Origin: RECO01 sp050485385 | Lineage (GTDB): Bacteria > Pseudomonadota > Alphaproteobacteria > Geminicoccales > Geminicoccaceae | Assembly: GCA_050485385.1 (NCBI GenBank) | Contig: JBJHBG010000110.1 | Span: forward strand, 1-16,118 | Length of the DNA stretch: 16,118 bases | Direction: 5' to 3' | In this document: in pieces, positions 1 through 6,070 of the stretch | Layout of the letters: each line of letters opens with the position of its first letter | Numbering within the stretch: the first letter of the stretch is position 1 | Position numbers and translations under genes: made by a program | The notes under the pieces: model-generated | Seen by the model: only the letters and a program-made list of their open reading frames with translations | What the model was told of the DNA's origin: nothing | Database searches by the model: none

Positions 1-92
1 CCCCCCGCGGGGGGGGCGGGGGGGGGCGGGGCCCCCCCGGGGGGGGGGGGGGGCCGGGCCGGGGGGGGGGGGGCGGGGGCGCCCCCCCCGCC
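1..92. other. G/C homopolymer tract, probable sequencing or assembly artefact
   Basis: Almost every base is G or C, in long runs of one base, up to the point where normal sequence begins near base 91-95. No coding pattern or repeat unit is visible, and the ABC ATPase frame is lost here. Low-quality read ends or no-signal G calls at a contig end would give this pattern. I do not treat it as biological sequence. Confidence 0.85.
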
Positions 93-416
93 GCTGCGCC
101 GACGAGCTTGACGCAGGCCCTGGCCGCCCGCCTCGAACTCGCGGCCGCACTCGCGCTCGGACCGCGCCTTTTGGTGGTGGACCGGTTGACCCGCGGTCTC
201 GAGTCTGCGGATCGGGCCGCGGTGGGCGGCCTGCTCGCCCAGGTCGCGGCGGGCGGGATCGGCGTCCTGTGGCTGGAGGACGACGTCGATCTGGTGGGCG
301 AGGTGGCTGCCAGTGCCTTGGTGCTGGCCGGCGGGCGGCTCGTGGCCGGCGGACCGATCGAGGTGCTGGCACACTCCCGCACGGCCGAAACCGCCTTTCT
401 CGGCGAAGCGCCGTGA
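93..416 (+). CDS. Degenerate LivG/LivF-type ABC transporter ATP-binding protein, 5' partial
   Basis: C-terminal part of an ABC ATPase resembling the branched-chain amino acid (Liv) import ATPases. The order of elements fits the family: a degenerate signature stretch (SLTQALAARLELAAALA, where LSGGQ.. is expected), a Walker B strand, a switch region and a typical tail (GGRLVAGGPIEVLAHSRTAETAFLG). Walker B reads LLVVDRLTRGL where families have LLLLDEPTxGL, so the catalytic glutamate is an arginine. The 5' end runs into the artefactual tract, so the true start and any Walker A motif are not visible; TTG at 108 is only an internal possibility. The stop overlaps the next start (GTGA at 413-416), indicating translational coupling. 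The fold assignment is fairly safe, the substrate is not known, and ATPase activity is doubtful. Confidence 0.7.
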   Translation, partial: AAPTSLTQALAARLELAAALALGPRLLVVDRLTRGLESADRAAVGGLLAQVAAGGIGVLWLEDDVDLVGEVAASALVLAGGRLVAGGPIEVLAHSRTAETAFLGEAP

Positions 417-994
417 GTCTGCCGCTACCACCAGCAGGTGGCCTGCTGGCGGTCGTCGTCAGCGTACGCACCGAAGGCCGGGACCTCTGCGCAGCTTGGC
501 CGGAGGCGTCGTCGTCCCACCGTGTCGGCATCGTGCCGCCGGTACCGCGAGGGGCCCCTGCCGTGCCGCTCGGTCATCAACTGGCACCAGCGGTGCAGCG
601 ACTCAAGGGCGGCGAGCGCCCGGCGTGGCTGGACTTGGCACCGGAACTGTCGACCCGTCTGGAGCAGGCGTGGCGGTCGCTCGCGCCGGCCGAGCGCTAT
701 CTCGCCGGCGTCGCGCGGGCGCTGCTCGACGGCTCCGAGATCGTCCTGCTCGACCGCCCCGGCGGTGCGCTGCCCGCCGCTCGGTTACGGGCCCTGACGG
801 AGGCCTTGGCCGCACGCGGCATCGCGGCGGTCTGCGCGGATCGGCGGCTGCGCCTGTTGGCGACGCTCGCGGACGACGTCTGGCTGGCCGACCGCGGCAC
901 GGTCGAAGGCCCGATCCGCGCGGCGGACCTCGTGGACGACGCGCGCGCCTGGACGCTCTGCTTCGGCGGCACCTTGGAGCTGCCCGTCGCCTGA
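413..994 (+). CDS. Degenerate LivF-like ABC ATPase lacking Walker A
   Basis: A 193-residue protein starting at a GTG that overlaps the previous stop. It aligns by eye with LivF-type ATPases from just after Walker A: TEGRDL near residue 20 (family FDGRDL), HRVGIVPPVPRG near residue 40 (family LGIxxVPEGR), a signature-like LAPAER near 95, and Walker B IVLLDRPGGAL near 120, with Arg where the catalytic Glu should be. No GxxGxGKS P-loop is present in this frame, so it probably cannot bind ATP normally. Both ATPases of this pair carry the same Asp-Arg Walker B substitution, which suggests a shared divergent lineage rather than random decay. It ends just before a hairpin shared with the convergent BI-1 gene. 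A decayed transporter operon is the alternative reading. Confidence 0.6.
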   Translation: MSLPLPPAGGLLAVVVSVRTEGRDLCAAWPEASSSHRVGIVPPVPRGAPAVPLGHQLAPAVQRLKGGERPAWLDLAPELSTRLEQAWRSLAPAERYLAGVARALLDGSEIVLLDRPGGALPAARLRALTEALAARGIAAVCADRRLRLLATLADDVWLADRGTVEGPIRAADLVDDARAWTLCFGGTLELPVA

Positions 995-1002
995 AACGCA
1001 AA

Positions 1003-1022
1003 GCGGCGCCCGAAGGCGCCGC
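1003..1022. terminator. Hairpin terminator between convergent genes
   Basis: Perfect 8-bp inverted repeat GCGGCGCC / GGCGCCGC around a CGAA tetraloop, between the convergent ABC ATPase and BI-1 stop codons. Read on the minus strand the stem is followed by TTTGCGTTT, so it works best as a terminator for the BI-1 gene. Confidence 0.7.
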
Positions 1023-1047
1023 TCGCAGACCCGATCGACCGTTCCGG

Positions 1048-1773
1048 TCAGTCGCGCTGGCCGCCCAGGAACTGCAGGAGAAACATGAACAGGTTGATGA
1101 AGTCGAGGTAGAGGCGAAGCGCACCCATGATGGCGCTCTTGCCCATGGCCGTGCCGTCGTGCTGCACCTCGAAATAGGTGTTCTTGATGTTCTGCGTGTC
1201 GTAGGCGGTCAGTCCGGCGAAGATCAGGACGCCGATGACGCTGATGGCGAACTGCAGGGCCGAGCTGCCGAGGAACAGGTTCACGATCATGGCGATGATG
1301 ATGCCGAACAGGCCCATGATCAGGAACGAACCCCAGCCCGACAAGTCCTTCTTCGTGGTGTAGCCGTAGAGGCTCAGCGCGCCGAAGGCAGCGGCGGTAA
1401 TGAAGAACGTACGAGCGATGCTCTCGCCGGTAAACACCAGGAAGATGCTGGCGAGCGACAGACCCATCACCGCAGCGAACGTCCAGAACAACACCTGGGC
1501 CTGGAAGACGTTCAGCTTGTTGATGCCAAAGCTGAGGATGAGGATGAAAGCCAAGGGAGCGAGCATCACCACCCACTTCAGGGGCGTGGTGAAGATCGGT
1601 ACGTAGAGCGCGGGCGTGGAAGCCACGAACATGGCGACGATGCCGGTCACGGCAAGCGCCAAGCCCATGTAGTTGTAGACCGAGAGCATGTAGGCGCGCA
1701 GGCCCTCGTCGATCCGCTCGGCCGGCACGCCGACGCGCGCCTGCGCGTAGCGGGGGTCCGTGTTGAACGCCAT
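1048..1773 (-). CDS. Bax inhibitor-1 (BI-1/YccA) family inner-membrane protein
   Basis: A 241-residue protein dominated by hydrophobic helices (about seven segments from residue 25 to the C-terminus). The family hallmarks are visible: an N-terminal RIDEGLRAYMLSVYNYMG segment, a GLTAYDTQNIK motif near residue 190 carrying a conserved Asp, and a final LDFINLFMFLLQFLGG helix. Bacterial members are implicated in membrane-protein quality control and in calcium or proton leak, but the exact role is unsettled. The ATG at 1771-1773 is chosen because AGAGGG lies just upstream; longer in-frame extensions have no ribosome binding site and look non-coding. It is monocistronic, with a hairpin downstream and gene debris upstream. 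Confidence 0.93.
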   Translation of the reverse strand: MAFNTDPRYAQARVGVPAERIDEGLRAYMLSVYNYMGLALAVTGIVAMFVASTPALYVPIFTTPLKWVVMLAPLAFILILSFGINKLNVFQAQVLFWTFAAVMGLSLASIFLVFTGESIARTFFITAAAFGALSLYGYTTKKDLSGWGSFLIMGLFGIIIAMIVNLFLGSSALQFAISVIGVLIFAGLTAYDTQNIKNTYFEVQHDGTAMGKSAIMGALRLYLDFINLFMFLLQFLGGQRD

Positions 1774-1807
1774 GTCTGTCCCTCTTGGACGTCGATTTCC
1801 TGAAGTC

Positions 1808-1838
1808 CCTATATTGGCCGATCGTGGCGCGAGATCAA
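1808..1838 (-). promoter_or_regulatory. Possible housekeeping promoter of the BI-1 gene
   Basis: On the minus strand, TTGATC (1838-1833) and TATAGG (1813-1808) are separated by 19 bp and lie 35 bp upstream of the start codon. The spacing is long and each box matches the sigma-70 consensus at only four of six positions. No EcfG-type motif is present here. Confidence 0.25.
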
Positions 1839-2002
1839 CCGCCACCCGCCTGCGATAGCCGCCAACGCCGAAACGCTTGCACGCGGCCGTCCCGCGGGCA
1901 TGGATCGCAACGAAGCGAGCCGGGCCTCGCGACGGCACGCGATAACGCGTGAGTAGGGCTCATGGCAGCGCTTCGCGCTGGTCGTTCGAACGGACCGCGG
2001 AC

Positions 2003-2417
2003 GGCACGATGGACGGTACAGGCGATAGCGCCATCGGGCCGCTTCACTGGCGAGTTGACGGGGCTCCACCACCGCTCATCGAAGCCGCCGCCGTCGCTTT
2101 CGGGTCGACGGATCGGGTAGCGCTGCACCGCCATGACGTCATCCGCTCCGGTGTTGTACACCCGTTCCAGCGACGTCCGCAGGTTGCGCGCGTCGTCATG
2201 CTCGCCTTCGAACAGGCGTCGCTGACCGCGACCATGGTGTGGTCGTCCGGCGTCAACACCAGAGACTTGCCGGGGATCGCCCCGAACGACTCGCGCAAAC
2301 GCAGGTCGTCCGACGAGGCGGCGTCGCGGCCTCGGCCACGCCGGTCTGGCGGACGGCGCACTCGCGTTCGGCCCGCTGCCGACGGGTTACGTCGCGGGCG
2401 GCCACCATCGCGGTGCC
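2003..2417 (-). pseudogene. Remnant of a PAS-domain sensor protein, frameshifted and internally deleted
   Basis: Recognisable sensor-kinase pieces lie in three successive minus-strand frames. A PAS C-terminus with linker (MVAARDVTRRQRAERE, 2408-2361) is followed in another frame by the start of a second PAS domain (FGAIPGKSLVLTPDDH then MVAVSDA and ASMTTR, about 2290-2185). After a further shift come ARNLRTSLERV and MAVQRYPIRRPESDGGGFDE then WWSPVNSPV (about 2195-2035), ending near THR at about 2006. In intact homologues a conserved block containing GR..FEVFPDNP sits between ASMTTR and ARNLRTSL; it is missing here, implying a deletion of roughly 50-70 bp that also changes frame. No kinase domain follows. 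The call rests on my memory of this PAS family, but the frame jumps within one continuous domain are clear. Confidence 0.7.
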
Positions 2418-2763
2418 GTGCCGCCGACGGTGTAGGTGGCCTCGTGGCCGAGGTCGCTGACGATCTTCAGCACCGAGGGTTGGCCCTGCGTGTCCACGTA
2501 GAGGCTCACCAGTTCGAAGATACCGCCGTCGGCCCGTACCATGGTCGGCGCGGTGTTGCGGTTGGACATCGAGCACCGCCCGTCGGCGCACCGACCGCTC
2601 GTGACCGACGGCGACGCGACGACCAACCCGACCTCCTCGCACGGGTCCGCATCGCCTGCCTCGAAGCCGATCGTGGCGGCGGCAGCACCGCCCGCAACAG
2701 CATGGCGAACCCCAGGGCGGCGACCGCCATGGCCGCAAATCCGGACCTGATGACGGCATGCAC
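2417..2763 (-). pseudogene. Remnant of a small secreted protein, frameshifted within its signal peptide
   Basis: A GTG at 2763 opens a signal-peptide-like stretch (HAVIRSGFAAMAVAALGFAML) that shifts frame near 2698 into AVAGGAAAATIGFEAG. Adding one G at this point would make the two parts a normal signal peptide with an AxA cleavage site. The mature part (about 2690-2417) has a Cys pair (CADGRC) and a run of alternating strands (GGIFELVSLYVDTQGQ, then ATYTVGG) that resembles secreted PEP-CTERM-type beta-sandwich proteins. No C-terminal sorting motif is present. The reading stops abruptly at about 2417, where the PAS remnant begins in another frame, so this looks like a deletion or recombination junction. 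The family is not firmly identified. Confidence 0.5.
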
Positions 2764-3113
2764 CTTGTCGGCTGGAAAGACCACGAGACACTCGCCGGTC
2801 ACGCGAGCGGCGCGGTGGTACATGCACCGTTGAATACGACCGAGCCGGCAATCGTGGCCATCGCCCGTCCCGCATCCGTCAGTACGCCGCACCGCGCTCC
2901 GGATGTTCGCGAAAAACCGGAAACAATGATCGCGTTGTATCAGTAAAACTCAAAAGAGACGGCATTGTAAGATTTGTTTCAATTTCTCTTAATGGTGTGT
3001 TCCTCCGCTTGGATTCGGCGTATCTTGATAATCGAACATAGTAACTCACAGCGAAAGCAGAAAGGGAGGTCGCTTTGTCTATGTCGATGTGGCGGCCATG
3101 GCGGAGGCCAGGG
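2764..3113. other. Non-coding stretch with an AT-rich patch
   Basis: No convincing gene on either strand. The segment from about 2920 to 3070 is strikingly AT-rich against the GC-rich surroundings and lies between gene debris and the 3' end of ecfG. I see no exact EcfG-type promoter, tRNA, transposase remnant or strong hairpin in it. It may be a foreign or island-edge scar, or a regulatory region of a lost gene. Confidence 0.5.
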
Positions 3114-3632
3114 TCAGCCGGCGCCCTTCGAGGGCACGCCCCGCTGCAAGATCGCCTCCAACCGCGCTCGGGCACGCGACACACGGCTCTTCATCGTGCC
3201 CTCGGCAACGCCACAGATCGCGGCCGCCTCGGCGTAGCCAAAGCCGGAACCGGCGACGAGGACGAGCGCTTCCCGCTGCTCCAGCGGGAGTCGTTGCAGC
3301 GCACGCAGCGTCTCGTTGGCCTCGACCACCGTGGTTTGCACGGCGGCCACGGCCACCGTGGCGCCGTGCATGCCGTCGGGATCCTCCACCTCGCGCTGCC
3401 GTCGCCGGACGTCGCTGACGAAGGCGTTGCGCAGGATCGTGACGAGCCAGGCTTCCAGACTCGAGCCCGGCTCGAAGCGGGCGCGATGCGCCCAACCGCG
3501 CAGCAGGGTCTCTTGCACGAGGTCGTCGGCGAGCGTCGGGTTGCCGGCGAGCGAGCGGGCGTAGGCGCGCAGGCGTGGCACGCAGCGCAGCATGGCGGCA
3601 CCGAACCCACCGGTCATGTCGGTTGCGGCCAT
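3114..3632 (-). CDS. ecfG: EcfG-type RNA polymerase sigma factor of the general stress response
   Basis: A 172-residue two-domain ECF sigma factor. Sigma-2 covers about residues 15-80, with AYARSLAGNPTLADDLVQET (regions 2.1-2.2) and AWLVTILRNAFVSDVRR (region 2.4, -10 recognition). Sigma-4 covers about 110-160, with LPLEQREALVLV and the helix-turn-helix AAAICGVAEGTMKSRVSRAR, which contacts the -35. The FEPGSSLEAWLVTILRN segment is typical of EcfG sigmas, which direct RNA polymerase to GGAAC-N16/17-CGTT promoters. The start at 3632 lies three bases after the nepR stop (TGAgccATG), so the two are co-transcribed and probably translationally coupled. An internal ATG at 3617 is an alternative start. 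Activity is expected to be held in check by NepR and released by PhyR~P. Confidence 0.93.
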   Translation of the reverse strand: MAATDMTGGFGAAMLRCVPRLRAYARSLAGNPTLADDLVQETLLRGWAHRARFEPGSSLEAWLVTILRNAFVSDVRRRQREVEDPDGMHGATVAVAAVQTTVVEANETLRALQRLPLEQREALVLVAGSGFGYAEAAAICGVAEGTMKSRVSRARARLEAILQRGVPSKGAG

Positions 3633-3635
3633 GGC

Positions 3636-3860
3636 TCAGGCCTCGTCGTCGGACGGATCGCAAGTGCCTTCGCGATCGAGACGCTCGGCGAACGCCTCGA
3701 GGCCGGGCGGCAGGGGCTCGGCCTCGATCGCCGCGTAGAGATCGCGCAGCCGTCGACGGACCAGGGCGAGGTCGTCCCCGCCAGTCCCGTCGGACGTCGG
3801 GTCGGCGCCGTTGCCGTCGGACGACAGCGGGGCGGTCGGATTGGTTTTGGACTTGCTCAT
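3636..3860 (-). CDS. nepR: NepR-type anti-sigma factor
   Basis: A 74-residue acidic protein with a disordered Ser/Asp/Gly-rich N-terminus (1-30) and a single conserved NepR helix pair at about 32-62: LALVRRRLRDLYAAIEAEPL then PPGLEAFAERLD. This matches the family pattern LRxxYxxxxxEPxPxxLxxLxxxLD. NepR binds and inactivates EcfG and, during stress, is captured by the sigma-like domain of phosphorylated PhyR. It is the first gene of the nepR-ecfG operon. The ATG at 3860 is preceded by a near-ideal AGGAGGT and by an EcfG-type promoter, predicting autoregulation. Confidence 0.9.
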   Translation of the reverse strand: MSKSKTNPTAPLSSDGNGADPTSDGTGGDDLALVRRRLRDLYAAIEAEPLPPGLEAFAERLDREGTCDPSDDEA

Positions 3861-3877
3861 GGGACCTCCTGGACGAA

Positions 3878-3917
3878 GGGCAAACGGCCCGAGGCCCCAT
3901 CGGTTCCCCGTTTGCCC
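3878..3917. repeat. Inverted repeat bracketing the nepR-ecfG promoter
   Basis: Perfect 10-bp arms GGGCAAACGG (3878-3887) and CCGTTTGCCC (3908-3917), separated by 20 bp, so arm centres are 30 bp (about three helical turns) apart. One arm covers the -10 CGTT element and the other abuts the -35 in the divergent nepR / sigma-like-domain intergenic region. It may be a regulator-binding site; it could also fold in RNA. Confidence 0.7.
3883..3907 (-). promoter_or_regulatory. EcfG-type promoter of nepR-ecfG
   Basis: Minus strand: GGAAC (3907-3903), 16 bp, CGTT (3886-3883). This is an exact match to the alphaproteobacterial GSR sigma consensus, 22 bp upstream of the nepR start, implying positive autoregulation with a short leader. 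Confidence 0.88.
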
Positions 3918-3943
3918 GACCTTCACCACCAGAGGAGACGAGG

Positions 3944-4399
3944 ATGACCACCCACGACGACACCGTCGCCGGCAATCTCGGCCGACTGCGGGCCCATGCG
4001 GCGTTGCTCGTCGGCTCGCGCACGACCGCCGACAGCTGCGTTTGGGTCGTACTCGAAGCGGTGCTGGCGGAGCCAGGACTCTTGCGCACCGAACACGGCT
4101 GCCGGCTCGGCCTGCTGCGCGTGTTGCATCGCACCAGCGTCGGGATCCTCGACCTGCTGCCGCCATCCAACGCCGCCGACGATCCCTTGGCGGGACTCAC
4201 CACCGAGGAACGTCAGGCGATGATGCTGTTGGACGTGGAGCGACTGAGCCCGCAGGCGGCGGCGTTCGTTGCCGGTCGCGGCCCCGGCAGCTTGGTGATC
4301 GCCTTGGCGGCGGCCCGACGCCAGCTCGGCGCGCCGCCGCTCGCGACGCGGACGCACCGCCCGCGCCGAGCGGCGGCGCCGGCCACCGCGCAGGTCTGA
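3944..4399 (+). CDS. Stand-alone PhyR sigma-like domain protein without a receiver domain
   Basis: A 151-residue protein resembling the N-terminal sigma-like half of PhyR. The sigma-2-like part covers about residues 10-65 (LRAHAALLVGSRTTADSCVW, then VLEAVLAEPGLL, as in PhyR ALTGS..xAD..V..TLEAL..DP). The sigma-4-like part covers about 80-128 (DPLAGLTTEERQAMMLLDVE then RLSPQAAAFVAGRGPGSLV). Full PhyR proteins continue into a receiver of about 130 residues. Here the protein ends with a short Arg/Pro/Ala-rich tail and a strong terminator follows. It is divergent from nepR-ecfG, the usual position of phyR, while a complete phyR lies at 8353. AGAGGAG supports the ATG at 3944. A NepR-binding role is inferred: without a receiver it could not be gated by phosphorylation and may act as a constitutive NepR sponge or a decoy. 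Confidence 0.8.
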   Translation: MTTHDDTVAGNLGRLRAHAALLVGSRTTADSCVWVVLEAVLAEPGLLRTEHGCRLGLLRVLHRTSVGILDLLPPSNAADDPLAGLTTEERQAMMLLDVERLSPQAAAFVAGRGPGSLVIALAAARRQLGAPPLATRTHRPRRAAAPATAQV

Positions 4400-4443
4400 G
4401 CCAGACCTCTCGAGCCTCTTCCGGCAGGTCGAACCGACGCTCA

Positions 4444-4504
4444 CCCCCGCCGATCCGCCCAAGGCCTGGTAATCGCCTGGGCGGTTCGGCGGGGGTTTTG
4501 GTTT
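4444..4504 (+). terminator. Strong intrinsic terminator
   Basis: A long imperfect hairpin. The left arm CCCCCGCCGATCCGCCCAAG (continuing GC) and right arm GCCTGGGCGGTTCGGCGGGG (plus G) differ by one bulge and one mismatch around a CTGGTAATC loop. TTTTGGTTT follows. It ends the sigma-like-domain transcript and separates it from the OmpR-type regulator. Confidence 0.88.
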
Positions 4505-4600
4505 GCGCAACCCCCAGCCCGACCGGGCGTTGTCCCCCACCGCCGGAACCTCCGTCGCCGCGCTCGTGTTGTCCGCCATATATCTCATGGAGATACGGTG

Positions 4601-5326
4601 ATGACGGACGTTCTGGAGTGCCAGGGCGCATCCGTGCTCGTCGTCGAAGACGATCTGGCGGTGGCGAGCCTGTTGCGCGAATACCTGTCGACACGCGGCT
4701 TCAGCGTGGAGACGGCGACGACGGCGCGGGAAATGTGGCGGCGGCTGGCCGAGGCTTGGCCAGCGGCCATCCTGCTCGACGCGGGGCTGCCGGACGGCAA
4801 CGGCCTGGATCTGGTGCCACGATTGCGGGCCGCCGGCGGCACCGGGATCATCATGCTGACGGCCCAGGCGTCGCCCGCGGAGCGTTGCGGCGGGCTCGAT
4901 CGTGGCGCCGACGACTACATCAGCAAGCCCTTCCACCTCGCCGAGGTCGGCAGCCGGCTACAGGCCGTGATCCGGCGTCTGCCGGAGGCACCGCGCCCGC
5001 AGGCAGCGGCGGCGGCCGACGGTGTGGGCGGCTGGCTCTTGGACGAACGCGCCGGCACCCTGACCGACGCGAATGGGCGCCGGATCGAGCTCACCAGCAG
5101 CGAAGCGCGGTTGTGGCGGGCGCTTGCCGCCACCCCGGGCGTTCCGGTCGATCGCGATCGGCTGTCGGCCCACGTGCGCAACCTGCCATGGGAACCGCAG
5201 ATCCGTGCTATCGACGTCCTCGTGGCCCGGCTGCGGGCGCGGGTAGAGGATGACCCTCGGCGTCCGCGCGTCATCGTCACCGTGCGCAATCGCGGCTACA
5301 TGCTGGCCGCCTCGGCGAGTGCTTGA
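4601..5326 (+). CDS. OmpR/PhoB-family two-component response regulator
   Basis: A 241-residue protein with an N-terminal receiver (about 10-125). Acidic pocket residues lie in VVEDD (15-19), the predicted phospho-accepting aspartate is D60 (ILLDAGLPDGNG), and the conserved lysine is K109 (YISKPF). A C-terminal winged-helix DNA-binding domain (about 140-238) carries the family motifs LTSSEARLWRALA, RDRLSAHV, AIDVLVARLRARVE and VRNRGYML. GTG at 4598 is directly in frame before the ATG at 4601; GGAG at 4589-4592 fits either. There is no adjacent kinase on the same transcript. The nearest candidate is the hybrid kinase at 6148, beyond the opposing PRC-barrel gene. Targets are unknown. Confidence 0.93.
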   Translation: MTDVLECQGASVLVVEDDLAVASLLREYLSTRGFSVETATTAREMWRRLAEAWPAAILLDAGLPDGNGLDLVPRLRAAGGTGIIMLTAQASPAERCGGLDRGADDYISKPFHLAEVGSRLQAVIRRLPEAPRPQAAAAADGVGGWLLDERAGTLTDANGRRIELTSSEARLWRALAATPGVPVDRDRLSAHVRNLPWEPQIRAIDVLVARLRARVEDDPRRPRVIVTVRNRGYMLAASASA

Positions 5327-5344
5327 GTGACGCGGATACGCGAA

Positions 5345-5369
5345 GGGGGCCGGCACGCGGCCGGCCCCC
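5345..5369. terminator. Bidirectional hairpin between convergent genes
   Basis: Perfect 10-bp stem GGGGGCCGGC / GCCGGCCCCC with loop ACGCG, between the convergent response-regulator and PRC-barrel stops. No clear T-run on either strand, so termination efficiency is uncertain. Confidence 0.65.
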
Positions 5370-5399
5370 AACGCGATCGAACCGCAGAAGCGGGCGACG

Positions 5400-5912
5400 T
5401 CAGCTGGAGAACCAGCCGTCGTCGTCACGCTCGTGCTCGGGCAGGTTCTCGACCTGGTCGCGCGTCATGTTGATGCGCAGATCGCCATCCTCTTCGGCCG
5501 GCGCCTGCAACTCCGCGATGTCCACGGCGACCGTGCGGGTGCCCATGCCGAGGAAGCCGCCGACGTCCAGGATCACCTTGGAGACCTGGTCGTTGCTGTC
5601 GATCAGCAGGTCCGCGACCGTGCCGACGGTCTCGTCGTCCGGACCGACCACGTCCTTGCCCATCAACTCGTCGGCGGTGTATTCGCCGGCGATGGTACCC
5701 TCGAACGTGTCCCGCTGGGCCTCGAACGAACCGTAGCGCTCGCCGTTGCCTTGCATGCCGTCCGTCCCGGTAGCGGTCTGACCCGCCTGGTCCGGCGCAC
5801 CGGCCGCGGGCGGCGTCGCGTTGGGGTCGGTCTGCTGCTGCGCGAGCGCCGCGGCGCCGCTCAAGCCGAGCAGAGCCACACTGGCGGTGAGCGTCCGAAT
5901 GTAAACGTTCAT
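5400..5912 (-). CDS. Secreted PRC-barrel domain protein
   Basis: A 170-residue protein. Residues 1-24 form a signal peptide (basic start, hydrophobic SVALLGLSGAAALA, cleavage before QQQ). Residues 25-58 are a low-complexity Gln/Pro/Gly/Thr linker. Residues 77-160 form a PRC-barrel (YTADELMGKDVVGPDDETVG, then VADLLIDSNDQVSKVILDVG and GTRTVAVDIAELQ). Exported PRC-barrel proteins are common stress-induced envelope proteins in Alphaproteobacteria, but a molecular function is not established. The start is ATG 5912 with GGGAG six bases upstream; GTG 5915 is immediately in frame before it. A near-consensus EcfG promoter lies 48 bp upstream, so GSR control is inferred. Confidence 0.88.
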   Translation of the reverse strand: MNVYIRTLTASVALLGLSGAAALAQQQTDPNATPPAAGAPDQAGQTATGTDGMQGNGERYGSFEAQRDTFEGTIAGEYTADELMGKDVVGPDDETVGTVADLLIDSNDQVSKVILDVGGFLGMGTRTVAVDIAELQAPAEEDGDLRINMTRDQVENLPEHERDDDGWFSS

Positions 5913-5960
5913 CACTTTCTCCCATAGTGACCGTTGGCCTCATGGGCGCAACACCGGAAC

Positions 5961-5985
5961 AACGGATCAGCATGGAATCGGTTGC
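5961..5985 (-). promoter_or_regulatory. Near-consensus EcfG-type promoter of the PRC-barrel gene
   Basis: Minus strand: GCAAC (5985-5981), 16 bp, CGTT (5964-5961), 48 bp upstream of the ATG. It has one mismatch (GGAAC to GCAAC) and the same spacing as the exact copies in this window. Confidence 0.6.
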
Positions 5986-5991
5986 GATCGC

Positions 5992-6031
5992 TTACAATTA
6001 TTACGACCTACTACACCTTTACAATTTTTAC
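5992..6031. repeat. Direct repeat of an AT-rich 13-mer
   Basis: TTACAATTATTAC (5992-6004) and TTACAATTTTTAC (6019-6031) match at 12 of 13 positions, with starts 27 bp apart. They lie in the divergent region between the PRC-barrel gene and the hybrid kinase. Being AT-rich in GC-rich DNA, they could be binding sites for a regulator such as the nearby OmpR-type protein, which is speculative. Confidence 0.5.
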
Positions 6032-6070
6032 TTTTGAGTACGGAACGATTCCGTGAGTCGGACCGACCGG

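Noticed and set aside
313..1803. A 496-codon plus-strand frame across the first genes
   Set aside because: It is a frame shadow of the ABC ATPases and antisense to the BI-1 gene, with no domain.
4545..4568. GGAAC followed by CGTG before the OmpR-type regulator
   Set aside because: The spacer is 15 bp and the second box has a mismatch, so it falls short of the EcfG-type pattern seen elsewhere in this window.
3811..5253. A 480-codon open frame on the plus strand
   Set aside because: It overlaps the PhyR-like gene and the OmpR-type regulator in another frame, runs through a strong terminator hairpin and gives an Arg/Pro/Gly-rich nonsense protein.
6041..6053. Palindrome CGGAA-CGA-TTCCG upstream of the hybrid kinase
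   Set aside because: Short and not repeated elsewhere in the window. The GGAAC inside it has no CGTT at a suitable distance.
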